Positions 1 to 11,365 of a stretch of DNA of 64,000 nucleotides are shown here, piece after piece. Location of the stretch: contig CM057823.1 in assembly GCA_030068075.1 (NCBI GenBank), positions 17,332,485 through 17,396,484 on the forward strand, in the 5' to 3' direction. This DNA is from Paguma larvata (taxonomy: Eukaryota > Chordata > Mammalia > Carnivora > Viverridae). A program made the position numbers and the translations under genes. Position 1 is the stretch's first letter; each line of letters opens with the position of its first letter. A model generated the notes under the pieces. It was not told where the DNA came from and searched no databases. It was given only the letters and a program-made list of their open reading frames with translations.

Positions 1-30
1 TATATTTCTGCAGAATTAGCTAAAAGTTGG

Positions 31-75
31 ACAGAAGAATCAAGTAGCAGGTGAGTTAGCCGGACATACACACAA

Positions 76-106
<31 letters not shown>

Positions 107-266
107 CAAATATGATTAAATGAATGCACCAAATTTTCTAAATATAATTTTATATCAGTCATGACTTTTGAATAACTACCTAACAACTGGGCAGAAGAAT
201 CCAGTTGCTAGCTAGTTAGCAGGACATACACACATATGTATACAAATATATACAAATGATTAAATG
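31..266. repeat. Degenerate direct duplication, about 145-160 bp period
   Basis: The block around 31-120 recurs at 191-266. Shared pieces are 'cagaagaatc' (32 and 192), 'gttagc' followed by 'ggacatacacac' (62 and 222), and 'atgattaaatg' (112 and 256). The offset is 160 at the left and 144 at the right. The difference is explained by the longer AC tract in the first copy. It is seen directly and is old, since substitutions have accumulated. Confidence 0.7.
66..108. repeat. (AC)n microsatellite
   Basis: An almost pure AC tract with one internal AA and one G interruption. It lies inside the first copy of the 31-266 duplication. The second copy holds only a short 'acatacacacatatgtat' at the same place. 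Confidence 0.9.
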
Positions 267-310
267 TTAATTTATTTTCATTAAAATGTGTATCATCTCT
301 AAAACTGCTC

Positions 311-541
311 TTTTTTTAATACTTTTAATTTTATTTATTTACTTTAGAGAGGGATAAGGTGCATGCACCCACAGGAGAGGAGGAGGGGCAGAGGAAGAGG
401 GAGAGAGAGAATCCCAAGCAGTCTCCATGCTCAGCAATTAGTACAGAGCCTGAAGCGGGGCTCAACCCCACGACCCTGGGATCATGACCTGAGCTGAAAT
501 GGAGTGTTCGACATTCAACTGACTGAACCACCCAGGTTCCC
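311..541 (-). mobile_element. SINEC: SINEC (carnivore tRNA-derived SINE), reverse
   Basis: Read on the minus strand it starts with a decayed 'ggaacctgggtggttcag' head and ends in an AT-rich tail (311-345 on plus). It is bounded by a perfect 13-bp target-site duplication, 'tctaaaactgctc', at 298-310 and 543-555. Many substitutions relative to the better copies in this window suggest a fairly old insertion. Confidence 0.95.
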
Positions 542-555
542 TTCTAAAACTGCTC

Positions 556-758
556 CTAACATCCTTTTACAATGATGAGAATTAAGCTCTCATTGCCTTT
601 CCATCATTTTTCCCGAAGTACTTGTAACACATTTTTTATTTTGCTGTAAACATATACTTTTCTTTTCCTGCTGTCAGTGTTTCATTACTATGGCCACATA
701 AATGTTTTCGGTGTTAGCCACTCCGTGTGCACTATGATTATATTTCCTCTTAACACTT
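556..758. other. Short unassigned unique sequence
   Basis: AT-rich sequence between a SINE and an LTR fossil. I see no ORF, repeat or motif of note. Confidence 0.5.
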
Positions 759-1145
759 TTGGGTTTTGGTAGGTTATATTGTACATTAGCTTGTCAGGCA
801 GCCATAACAGAATGCCACAGACGGGGAGGCTTAAACAGAATCTATCTTCTCACAGAGATTCTGGAATTTCTACAGCAAGGTGCCAGCAGAGTTGGGTTTC
901 TCCTGAGCCCTCTCCATGGCTTGCAGTTGGCTGGGTCCTCACATGGCCTTTTCTCTGTGTACCTGTCCCTGGGGTCTCTTCCTGGTCATAAAAAGACACC
1001 AATCATATTGAGTCAGGGGTGCCATCCTAACTGCCTCATTTTAATATAATCACATCTTTAAAGGCCTTATCTCCAAACACCATTGCATTGTGAGGTAGAC
1101 CTACAACACGAGAATTGAAAGGGAACACAATTCAGCCCACCACGC
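759..1145 (-). mobile_element. MaLR-type LTR fossil (MLT1-like), reverse
   Basis: The plus strand reads as the reverse complement of a mammalian MaLR LTR. It shows in order 'gccataacagaatgccac' (the LTR 3' end), 'ggtgccagcagagttggg', 'gtcctcacatggcctt', 'ttcctggtcataaaaagacacc' in diverged form, and the 'ccttatctccaaacacc' block near the LTR 5' end. It is heavily diverged, with no internal retroviral sequence. The subfamily is not determined. The next 150 bases (1146-1290) may be a second fragment of similar type. Confidence 0.6.
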
Positions 1146-1295
1146 TGCTGTATAACAAACAACGTCATCACCTCACAGGCCTATCACATTTATTTCTTAT
1201 TTACAGGGAGACTATCGGTTGGCTTCAAGAATGTTCTGCATACCTCTTTCATACTGAAAGAGAAGGCCTAACATGGGATCTGCCACCTTCCTGAG

Positions 1296-1296
<1 letters not shown>

Positions 1297-1345
<49 letters not shown>

Positions 1346-1347
1346 AT
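1297..1347. repeat. (AAAT)n microsatellite without an adjoining SINE
   Basis: About twelve near-perfect AAAT units. SINE tails in this window carry the same unit, but no SINE body is recognisable on either side, so this is an orphan array. Confidence 0.9.
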
Positions 1348-3196
1348 TGTAAAAAATGGGAATTGAATTGAACTACATTATTTCATTTAAGCATTCTGCT
1401 TTGATGTGGTATGTTTCTCCATATTCAATTGGTGAAAGTAAGCTAAACATAATACACCTCCCTTTGGAGGGAGGACGAGAAGTATATATATCTGTACGAT
1501 AACAAATGCTACCACAAAAATTATCCATGTACCTAATGCTAATTTTGCTAACATTTCAGGAGATTTGTCAAACACCTAACTGGTCAAATTTATCAATTTA
1601 TTCTATTTGGTTTTCCCCTGGAGATCTTCCTCCTAGATACTTCCATCTGCCTACTTCAGTCTAAACCGTTGACCGAGTGGTGGCACACTAGTGATTGTGG
1701 GACTCCTCGTCACGTATCTGACTTGGGATTAAGTTTCCAGGATCCTATGTCTTCTCTTAAAGGAAGAAGGCAGGTTCACCAGGCAGATTACGAGATGTGT
1801 TATAAGATGTGTTACAAGACTATTGCAACTCAAAAATAGTCAAGCCATTCTTAGTGTACACACACACAAGAGGCCTATGCTCACTGTAAACAGTCAACAG
1901 AAAATTGTTTTTGAAAGTGGAAAAAGGAAATTGTGGGCAATTTAAAACAAGACTTTTGGGAAGAAATTTATTAGTTCAAAACTTTTTTTTTTAACTAATG
2001 GCTTATTTTAAATGTCTCTGAGTCGCATTTTTAAATGTTTTCTAACTCCTAAAATATTGGTTTCTTGCTAACTCTGGAAGTATTATCAGCCAAATCAAAA
2101 CACCTGAAGTCATTATATTTCCTATTTAAAGCATGACGGTGAAGTGTTTTTGCACACACACACACACAAATCTATAATTATAGTTCTTTAACACAGAATT
2201 CTTGATTAAAAATTACAAAATAAAAATAAATATTTGCATACCCTTACTTAAGTGATGATAATTATTCAGAGCTAACACAAATAGAAGCTCTTGGTTTCTT
2301 CTATAGCTTGCATAAGCAACCCTCACAGTCCATACATTGCATCTTATCCCCATAGAGCAGAAGAAGCCAAGTGACCCATGCTAACGCTTGCTAAAGGAGT
2401 CACCATATCTGCTAAAATGAATGTAGTTTTTAGTGAATATGTTTTCAAAGCAAAATAATGACCAATTATTATATTATTCCATGTTTTCAATGCAAAACAA
2501 TTATTAATGCCAATTATTAAGGGATAGTTTCTTTCCCATCCTCCATAAGAGCTATAGCCCTATGGAGAGCTTTGCCTTAAAATGCATTAAAACTTGGAAG
2601 AAGCTTAAATTTAGAAAGTAATCACCGATATGTTCAAGTTATGGAAGCTGGAAATCATCCCAATTGAAAAATATATAATCAGGTCTCAAATATTTAAGAT
2701 GCAAGTTCCTACATTAATGACATTTTTAGAAATACATTTAGGTGTTTACATTTGTTTGTATTGATTGTTTGAACATGCAAAATCACTAGCAAGAGCTGGT
2801 GATTAGGAAAATATTAGCGGGTAAACCAGTTAGCATATTATGAATAGTTAGTAAGATTTCCCTCCCTCTCATTGGGCCCAAGGTCTCTTCTTTAATGTCC
2901 TCAGTTCTCTCTCAAGTTTTCTTATTCTTTAGTCTAGGAACTTTATCTTCTTTTACCCTCAGATGAATTGAACACGAGGGAATAGAAAAATGGGTGTCGG
3001 GGAAGTCACGTGCCCTGGCTCTGAGAGATCCTGAACAAGAGTTCTTGCAAGGTATGCCAAGAATTTAAGGCCCTCATTGTCTTTCCCTGGGTTATTCTTA
3101 GGACTACCTTTGCAGCAGCAACCTTGAGGGATGAGGTAATGCCTGTCTGTGGCAAAGAGCTGCCTAGTATCCTTGACTTTGGGACCCATATGATGT
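1348..3196. other. Unassigned AT-rich sequence
   Basis: No credible coding frame. A short AC run lies at 2153-2168. A weak MIR-like passage on the reverse strand (about 2330-2390, around 'catcttatccccatag') is the only hint of a named family. A poly-T run (1984-1992) is also present. Confidence 0.4.
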
Positions 3197-3208
3197 TAAG
3201 ATTCTGGC

Positions 3209-3483
3209 TTTGTTGTTGTTGTTTGGTTGGGTTTTGTTTGTTTGTTTGTTTGTTTTTTTGGTTTTGTTTTGTTTAGAGAGAGAGAGAGTGCAAGCCAGGG
3301 GAAGAGGAATAGAGGGGAAGAGAGACAGAGAAAGAGAGAGAGACAGAAAGAGAGAGAGAATCTTAAGTAGGCTCCACGCTCAGTGCAGAGCCTGATGTGG
3401 GGCTCTAACCCAGGACCCTGAGATCATAACCCAAGCTGAAATGAAGAGTCAGACACTCAACCGACCGAGTCACCCAGATACCC
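3209..3483 (-). mobile_element. SINEC: SINEC, reverse, with expanded (GTTT)n tail
   Basis: The SINE head on the minus strand ends at 3483, decayed to 'gggtatctgggtgactcg'. The tail on plus is an expanded T/GTTT tract (3211-3275) followed by a GA-rich block. Flanks 'aagattctgg' (3198-3207) and 'aagattctag' (3484-3493) form an imperfect target-site duplication. Confidence 0.9.
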
Positions 3484-3493
3484 AAGATTCTAG

Positions 3494-5539
3494 ATTTTTC
3501 TATTCTTCTGAAGAATGCTGCACCATTTTAGCTGTTGTTATTTAAGCAGGCACTTACTATAGCTAGAGTCGAACTGAAAAATCTGTCTGCACCATGATGG
3601 TGGGGGTTCAAATAACAGCTTAGTTTTCAGCCTTAGCTGAATTACTTAGATTCTTTGCCATGCATGTGAGGTTCAGGGACCAGCCAGAGACTTGGATAGA
3701 GTTTATATACAGAACATGGGATTCCTCTCCACTCTCTGGATCTTTCTTTTCTGGGATTCCCTCTACCCAGTTCTAGTGGCTGTGATTGACCCAGAGACTG
3801 TTCTCTAGTATTTCAAGCCAGCAAAGGTGAGATATTTCATCCAAATGTTAGCCACCTTCCAAGGTGCTCAGACTAAAAGCCATTAACATGGAAATTTCAC
3901 TCTGAATGCTATTCCCTTCCTCCAAAAGTCTACTCTTGTCCAGTATCTGCCTGTTTTTTTTGTAGGCCTCTAATGCATTGGATAGTCATTTTCCATATTT
4001 GGTCTCTAGTTCATTATCTGTGAAAGGATAAGATGAATAGGAGATAGTCTGGAGTATCTCCAATGAGAGACAAATTTTACAATATATTACTTATTTTATA
4101 AAGGAATACTGAAACTTGATACCATTAATATTCTGGGGGGATATTTAAAATTATTTTTACAGACGCATCTAGTAAAATACCACTCCGTATGATTAATTGA
4201 TTTAACCCATTTGAGTCAGTAGCGATACAGCACTAGGAAATATATGCGAAGACAGGCAGTTTTTTTTTTTTTTCAAGAGTACTCAATAAACAGACCTAGG
4301 TTAACAAAGTACTGCCAGGTAGGAGTCCTTGAGGGGCATGCTGGAAGAATATAAATTGTTTAGAATGGCATTTTAAATGTACTCAGGGATGATTTGAAGG
4401 CATTTAATCTCTTTCCCATGTCTCATATACCTCTTGGGTTTGTCTAGAAAATCCTTTCTTTAGAGAATAAATCAAAAGTAAACTTTCCTCTGGCCCAGTA
4501 TTCATATAGTTCCATTGTACCATGTATGATTTCTCACTAATTTAACAAAATTTTTTTCTCTTTGGAACTTCCTAAGAGAAACACAGAGTCCCGTGAAAAT
4601 TACTATAATATGTAAACAGTTGAAATTGTGATGTGCCAGCTAACATAGGCACATTTAATAAGCAATAGTAGTTCCAATTCAGGAATGCAATCAGTTATTT
4701 GATTGGTTGTATTGTCCCTCATCTATAGGGATAATTTTGCATAGCTTTCAAAAAGGTAACCTACATAATAATTTCTTATATGGAGGAAAACTTTCATTAG
4801 AAAGCTACAATATTAAGTTTGACAAAATAATTCAGAAACTCAACTGACAAATCATTTGCTTATAATTTAAGTTATTACCATGGAAAAGTACCCCAGTGCA
4901 TGCCTTCATGACCATCAATGATCTTTTAGATTCTCTTTTAAAGTGCAGGTCTCTTTCAACTTTTGCCATAGCGGTACTGTCTTCATTATTCTGAAGTGAC
5001 TTTGAATATTGCCTTTCCAAAGATTTAAATTATTTTTACACACATAGTGCTTCACAGAAGTCCAGCAAACCAGTATGCATGACTGGTTATTACTGTCATA
5101 ATTTGAAAGACATCCAGAACAAGACTTAAGTGAGGTCATGGGACATTTCTACTGGAAATTGAGTCATTAGTATTATTTAAATTTAACTTCCTGTAATTTC
5201 TAAGAAGAATTTTCACTGCTTCATCTTACTTATTTCATTTTGTGCCTAAGACATCTAGTTGAGGGTTGCCTTGATTCAAGGTTTGTACTTCTCTATATAT
5301 GAAAAAAATATATTTGATTCCCTCAAATTATTTTATTTTCCATTATTCTAATATTTTATTCTGGTCCTCATATAATGACTTAGGCTTTCAACTATGACTC
5401 AAATATTCTACAATTTTGGAAACCCCTTTGAGTTTCTGTCCTATGTTTTCTCTCACTTACATTCCAAATTTCAGTGTTCTCCAAAATCATTCACTCCGGA
5501 AATTATTTTCTTTCCTTATTTTACTCAAGTGTAATTTCA
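3494..5539. other. Unassigned unique-looking sequence
   Basis: About 2 kb with no recognisable gene or repeat. Poly-T runs occur at 3954-3961 and 4260-4273. The small reading frames on both strands have no recognisable domain and are expected by chance in DNA of this composition. Confidence 0.4.
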
Positions 5540-6200
5540 CTTGTGGCCATGGCATCACCCACTGTACACTACTGTGCTCCAAACTCATGAATTAAAATGC
5601 TTACTGGACATACTATTTATATGTCTCAGAAACCCCAAATCACAAATATCTGAAGGAGAATCATCACTTACTCCCTTAGGCCTTAATCATTCCATATCTC
5701 TATGAATGACCTCACCATTTTCTGATACTTAACTCAAACACTAAGCCATTCTCATTTTTTCCCTGCGCCTTTCCTGCACACGTAGTGTCTATCCATGCCC
5801 TATTGACTCTTTTTTGCTCATTTTCATCACCATGTCTACTCGACTTCAGTCTCTGTTTACACTCGTCTCATATTTTCCCTATACTATTTCAAAGGACTTC
5901 ACTGTCTCCATGTCTTCGGGCTTAATTTTCCTAAATGAATCCATAGGACACCACTAAAGGGGACTTCCAAATGCACAAATCTGGCGTCAGCCCTTTAAAA
6001 TCTGGACCTGATCTTCCCTTGGTCTCCCTTCTTGCCCGGCCACACCCATATATTCTCGACCCATAAAGAACTGCTTGCTCCAAGTATTGCCTATTCCTCT
6101 GTGCCTTGTTGCTTGCTCTGGCCTCTATTTCAAATTCCATGTTCCTCCACCTCTTCTTTTACACACACCCAGACATGCACACACATAGGCGCGGGCGCGG

Positions 6201-6237
<37 letters not shown>

Positions 6238-6525
6238 CTTTGGTATTCTTCCCTTATTTTCAAGGCAACATTTAAACATTCCTTCCTGGTAAGACTTCTC
6301 TCTCCTCACCAAAAAGACTGTGCTTACTGTTGTTGTTTCTACAGCACCATTTATCACACGCTATTATAATTGCTGAGTGACTGATCTGATTCTCTGATCA
6401 AGCCATGCAATCCTTAGGGTCGCCAAGTCAATTTCTGTAACCCCAGAACTTAACAACATGTGCTGAGCACATGGTAGGACCTTAACCTGAAGTGCATAAA
6501 TGTATTTTTGAATGATTGGATCCTT
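5540..6525 (+). mobile_element. L2: LINE-2 fragment, forward, split by an AC array
   Basis: Blocks follow the L2 3' region in order: 'gacatactatttatatgtctcag', diverged, near the start; a CT-rich coding-derived stretch around 5760-6180; a block derived from the 3'-terminal coding region at about 6260-6330; 'agcaccatttatcacacgct' at about 6341; and the terminal part ending near 'gctgagcacatggtaggacc' and 'gcataaatgtatttttgaatga'. About 1 kb survives. It is highly diverged, so the boundaries are approximate. Confidence 0.6.
6203..6234. repeat. (AC)16 microsatellite
   Basis: A pure 32-base AC run directly after a short CpG-rich 'gcgcgggcgcgg', lying inside the L2 fragment. It is probably length-variable. 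Confidence 0.95.
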
Positions 6526-7594
6526 GTTTCATGCCCTTCTTTTCTTCTGTTCCTATCTTAACTCAATTATTGCTAGCAGCTTTCCCCTGGTATTTGTACT
6601 AGCAAACTTAGAAATCGATCTTGCTTTTTTTATTCTTTAGTCATGTTGGGGTTATTTTTAGGCTTCTATTTCCATTCTGTGGGGGTATTACGGCAACGGT
6701 TCTGATAGTTTAAACATAATTTTTACATTTATAAAGATAATACACTTCCTGAGTTTTATAGCTGGATTTTTTTTCAGATTTCTTTCACTCACTACTTTTA
6801 AGATTTTCACAATCAACCCTTTTGATATGTTGTACCTTCCAACATATTTGTTTCACCTCAAAATATTCTACCAATGTATTCAATTACTTCCACTTCTTCC
6901 ATTTTAAAATAATCTCTGTACATTGAATGTATTACTTTTCTCTTTCTTTTGAGAATGTGAATCAGTAGGCTTTTAGACCAGCTTATTTCCATTCCATAAC
7001 TCAAATTCTGCCACCCAGTCTCTCACCATGAGGTTTTTATTCACAGAAAATTTTTGACACCAAGCCCAATACATTATCATGGAGGAATATATAGTTGGGA
7101 AGCAGGAAGATTTCTCTGTATATGAAAAATGGCCTGAACTGACAAGCAAATACAATCTTTCTCAAAAGTAATATCTTTATAGAAATCATCTGTATTCATT
7201 GAGGTTTTTATATGATATGAATAATCAATAACTAGGGGGATAAAAGTCTTTCTAAAACTGAAATAACCATGAAATATATCTGAATATGTGGTTCTATATA
7301 TATATATATATATATATATATTAGTTTGTATCTTTCAAAATGTATATGCATGTTAAGATTGCATGTTAATATCCATAGTTGTTAAACTGAAATGATTCTG
7401 TCTGTTTAAAATTCCTAACTTTGTGTAATTTTCAGTCATTTATTTCTATACATGATCTTGCTTCATTTCAGAAACCATACTCATATGTATACACACATAC
7501 ATACACACGAAGTTCTCATAGTGATTATTTTTTAAATATGCACACTGAAAATTTTGTATTATAAATTTCACAGTTGATCTGAAGAATCTTGTGT
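6526..7594. other. Unassigned AT-rich sequence
   Basis: No gene or named repeat recognised apart from the TA array at 7295-7321 and a short mixed AC/AT patch near 7487-7508. Confidence 0.4.
7295..7321. repeat. (TA)n microsatellite
   Basis: A pure 27-base TA run in AT-rich sequence. Confidence 0.95.
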
Positions 7595-7597
7595 CTT

Positions 7598-7790
7598 ACA
7601 TCTAGAAAAGACCTCAATGAATTATTCAGCCTTTTGCATTTAGGTATATAAATCTTATTATCCTACTCTGTAGATAAACTTACTATACCCAAAGAAGTTA
7701 AGTGACTTTATAAAGGTCATCCAGTGAGTAATAGGTGTAAATGTCTGAGAATAAATTATTTTAATCTTACTCCCTAGTGCCTTGACAATG
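7598..7790. mobile_element. Ancient MIR- or CR1/L3-like fragment
   Basis: It contains 'tagaaaagacctcaatga' followed by a block resembling 'gaggaaactgaggcccagagaggttaagtgac', here 'actatacccaaagaagttaagtgac', then 'ggtcatccagtgagtaa'. This order is typical of mammalian-wide old repeats. The family cannot be settled by eye. Confidence 0.4.
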
Positions 7791-7954
7791 TTTATGTACA
7801 TACCTTTGATTGCAATCCACTGACTTCACTAAGACCTCTTTTGAAATATTTTATGCTTAATTTGTACCACATCTTAGTTTTCTGAACTTGATAAAACGAT
7901 TTCATATGAGTTTCTTTTATTATACTCATACTTACCAGCATCAACCTCAAAATT

Positions 7955-8420
7955 CATTCATCTCATCCCTTCTTTCATCCATAAATATTTATTGGTCTTC
8001 TATTCTAGGATATGTACTGTGCAAGGTAAAGAAGATAAATGTAAGCCATCATCACAGAACTCACAGTCTAGTGAAAGATGCAAATAAGAACTGTAGTTTG
8101 AAAGGCATCACTGTGCCTCCTATGCCATGCTATATAGAAGCACGTTAGAGAGAGAGCTAATGGAAATGCAGATGGGGAGAAGAGCATGATCCAACACAAG
8201 ACATATGAATCAGAATAGCCAATTGCCCTGAAGAAACTCATTGTGTAGGCATAGAAAGTGCCATGCATAGAGTGCAAGGCATAACTTGGTGACCAAAAGT
8301 AGTTTAGAGTGTCTGGGTCATGAAGTATAAAAGCATTATCATAAAAGATGCAAATGATGATGTGAACAGGCATCAAATCAATGTGAACTTCGAAATCCTT
8401 GTAAGAGAAGTTAGATTTCA
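7955..8420 (-). mobile_element. L2: LINE-2 fragment, reverse
   Basis: The plus strand reads as the antisense of the L2 3' end: 'catccataaatatttattgg', then 'gtactgtgcaagg', then 'agaactcacagtctagtg'. It continues into the antisense of the 3' coding region. The same order recurs at 33222, 40365, 56195 and 58855. Confidence 0.55.
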
Positions 8421-8649
8421 TCCTGAAGGCGATAAAGAGAAGAGACGTAACCTGTCATTCTAACATCCCATTATGTGGTGACTAAACTACTTAGTATTAT
8501 TCTTGGGTTCCAATCCCATTCTCGGGTTTCAATCCCATATCTTTAGAGAGATCACCCTGCTTAGCAGTTTCCAATTCAGTATCTACCCCCAGGTCTGTCC
8601 ACTCTCTGGCACTATGGTGACAATTTAGGTTCGAGTGCTGGAACATGTA

Positions 8650-8880
8650 ATAACTACCATAATTTATTGAGTGCTCAACTGTTTCAGGGACCGTGCCAAA
8701 CGTTTTGCTTTTGTTATCTTGATTTGCTACCATTATAAATTACAGGATAGTCCTTTTTATCCTCAAGTTACACATGAGAATATTGATGTCCAGAAAAGTT
8801 AATGAATTTTCAGAAATCACATAGCTAGTAACTGGTAGTGTCAGTTCTATACCCATGATCTTCTTGCTCCCATACTTGTT
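8650..8880 (-). mobile_element. MIR: MIR, reverse
   Basis: The antisense MIR layout is visible: 'tttattgagtgctcaac', 'gggaccgtgccaaacg', 'tatcctcaagttacacatg' and 'cacatagctagtaactgg'. It is diverged, with approximate ends. Confidence 0.6.
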
Positions 8881-9969
8881 TTACATACATAGTGTTCTTG
8901 CAAAGAATACTGAAAGTCTAATATGAAAAACTTGAAAACAATAATTTTATAACAAAGACCCTCTTTTGATAAAATTTTCCAAGATATACTATTTAAGATA
9001 TCCGCCTGACTTAATATATTAAAAAAAATATTCCTTCATCACTGCACACTTGGTCAACTGAACTAAACCCAACAAACCAGAGTGAATTTAAATATTTGTT
9101 GAATTCTTTGGGCCCAATTTTTCTCTATAGTATCAGATTTACAGGCTCTGTGCTCCTAATACTAGTGTCAGCACTTTTACTTTTCCTGTTTTCTACTAAT
9201 TTTTATGCAACAAGAACGAAATACAATGAAATCTAACATTCAAAAAATGAACCTTCCTGAACAAAAAGGGATTAGTTACTGCTGAAACGGAAGCACTGGT
9301 TGATAGGCAGCACCATTACTCAATATTCCAAAAAGTTGTTTATTCATTTGATGATCAAAGTCCATACTCTGAGTACCTAAATGCAGCTGCATAGATTTTT
9401 ATCCCGTAATATAGGACAGTGCAGGGTTTTGAAAGCACACTGTTCAAAGTCTAGAACTGCTTATTATTTTCAAGACTATTATGAGTCTCACAGAGATTCG
9501 TATAAATGTTCGAATTTTCCATGTAGATATATCTCAAGATTTTATATTCAGGTAGAAGTTGCCTTCACAGTTTTTCTAAAACTGGATAAGCCCACCCAGC
9601 AGTATATTGGTCCAATGTGCTTGGGAACAGTAACCTAGAGGGGTTTCCCCCCTCCTGGATTTCATTGTTAATTTCACTTTTTCTCCTCCTATTAGTACAG
9701 TTCTGATTATTGCCTCCTAAATGTATTGCCTTACTTTTTCTCACTGTGGAATTCATATATTAAATTATTTCATACCCTTAATCCTCTCCAACATCTGTCA
9801 TTTTTTTGGTCATCTCGGCCTATCATTAACTGGAAGAACTTAATATCATCTGCAAAGCCAAAAAATGCATTTCCCACATCTGTTTCCAGATCACTTATCA
9901 CAATATTAAACAAAGCACATACATCTTGAAATATGTCACTCTTCTTCCTTCTCATCTACTTTAAAACCT
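8881..9969. other. Unassigned sequence
   Basis: No recognised repeat or gene. Three short overlapping reading frames have no recognisable domain or supporting context. Confidence 0.4.
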
Positions 9970-10170
9970 GGGGTGCCTGGGTGGCTCAGTCAGTTAAGCT
10001 TCCAACTTTGGCTCAGGTCATGATCTCACGGTTTGTGGGTTAGAGCCCCGTGTTGGGCTCTGTGCTGACAGCTCAGAGCCTGGATGGAGCCTCCTTTGGA
10101 TTCTGTGTCTCTCCCCTCTCTCTGCCCCTCCCCCACTCATGCTCTGTCTCTCTCTCAATAATAAAGATTT
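9970..10170 (+). mobile_element. SINEC: SINEC, forward
   Basis: It has the complete head 'ggggtgcctgggtggctcag', the internal 'ggctcaggtcatgatctcac' block, the CT-rich region and an 'aataataaa' tail. A short, imperfect flank repeat 'ttaaaacct'/'ttaaacct' brackets it. Divergence is moderate. Confidence 0.95.
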
Positions 10171-10740
10171 TAAACCTATGCTCTATTCTTTATAAGCTGT
10201 AAATGTTATGCTTATGTGTTTCATTTTACGTGTTTGTTAGGTCTAGGCACAGATGCACACACAGACACACACCTCCAGAAGACATGGAAGATACAGCAGC
10301 CAAGCTTAGAAATATGTGAACTTAGAGAAGACTCTGGCACTCCCCACGAAGCAAGATCATCACTGTTCAATAAAAATTCTTCCAGTGTGAACAGCGCATT
10401 ATTTTTTCCCTCTGCTACATGCCATTTCTACACTAACCAAAAGAAAGCCACCTGAAATTTTGATGATTATATTAGCTGTTCTCAACAAGCTGCAAAGTAC
10501 TCCTCCGATCACCATGATTACAATTTGAGAGGACTGCGATACATAAATAATTGCATTCAGAAAATGATAAACACTAGATACATTTGCATATTATCCTGAG
10601 CTCAGTTTTAAAGGTCATCAGCTCTGAAGGCTTTCCGATACAACACAACTGGAAAATCTCCCTGTAGCAGCATGTTTTATTTCATTATTCTGCTACCAAT
10701 AATATGCAGCTGATGCTTTCAGTATGTACACTGTTGTGGG

Positions 10741-10776
<36 letters not shown>

Positions 10777-11177
10777 CAGTAAGACATTTATACACATAAA
10801 ATGAAAATGAACAGGTAGTAATTGACTGGGACTTGAGTTTAAGGTAATAGACTAACCCCCCTCTAACAATGAATTTCTAAGCACTCCGAGGAAAGAATGT
10901 AAGGCGTACAAATTGCATAGGGCCCATGGGCTTTCCAGAAAGACTTTGAAATCCTTTAGCTTGCATATGAAAATTTGCTGCAAATGGATTTTTACAGCAC
11001 AGGGATGTTACTTAAAGAGTAATTCAAGGCTCAGTGTGATATTTAGATTTAATATTTTACAAGCTTTATAGTTAACTTCTTTTAACTCCTTGGAAATGCA
11101 AACATGGCGTGGTCTTCTAGCTGAACGAATGTGTTAGCCTTTTCATTCTTTATGGTTTCAGACACCAGTCCAGTAAA
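10171..11177. other. Repeat-poor sequence, possible conserved element at 10480-10720
   Basis: Apart from the TG array at 10744-10774, I recognise no repeat. The 10480-10720 part is balanced in composition and contains an octamer 'atttgcat' (10582-10589) and several 'aataat'/'taaataatt' motifs. Conservation itself cannot be judged from one sequence. Confidence 0.35.
10744..10774. repeat. (TG)n microsatellite
   Basis: A pure 31-base TG run, probably length-variable between individuals. Confidence 0.95.
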
Positions 11178-11365
11178 GTACAGCGGACAAAGCATAGGAT
11201 TTGCTGTTAAGTCACTGAGGTTTTCATCCTCGATCTGCCACTCCGCCAAGGGTCCTCTGTCGTTACTACACTGCTTAAGAAAATGGAGGGATAACAATGC
11301 ATCTCTCTTAATGGAGTTAAGATAATATGTACATTGTAAGTGTGCAAGAAATGTTAAGTACCTTC
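11178..11365 (+). mobile_element. MIR: MIR, forward
   Basis: The MIR order is visible: 'gcataggatttgctgttaag', 'cgatctgccactcc', 'cactgcttaagaaaatggag', 'ggagttaagataatatgtac', and the terminal 'gtgtgcaagaaatgttaag'. It is diverged. Confidence 0.55.

Noticed and set aside
6130..6369. Cys/Val and His/Thr-rich frames on both strands
   Set aside because: They are translations of the AC microsatellite.
8068..8421. 117-codon reverse frame
   Set aside because: It lies across an L2 fragment, has no recognisable domain and no gene context.
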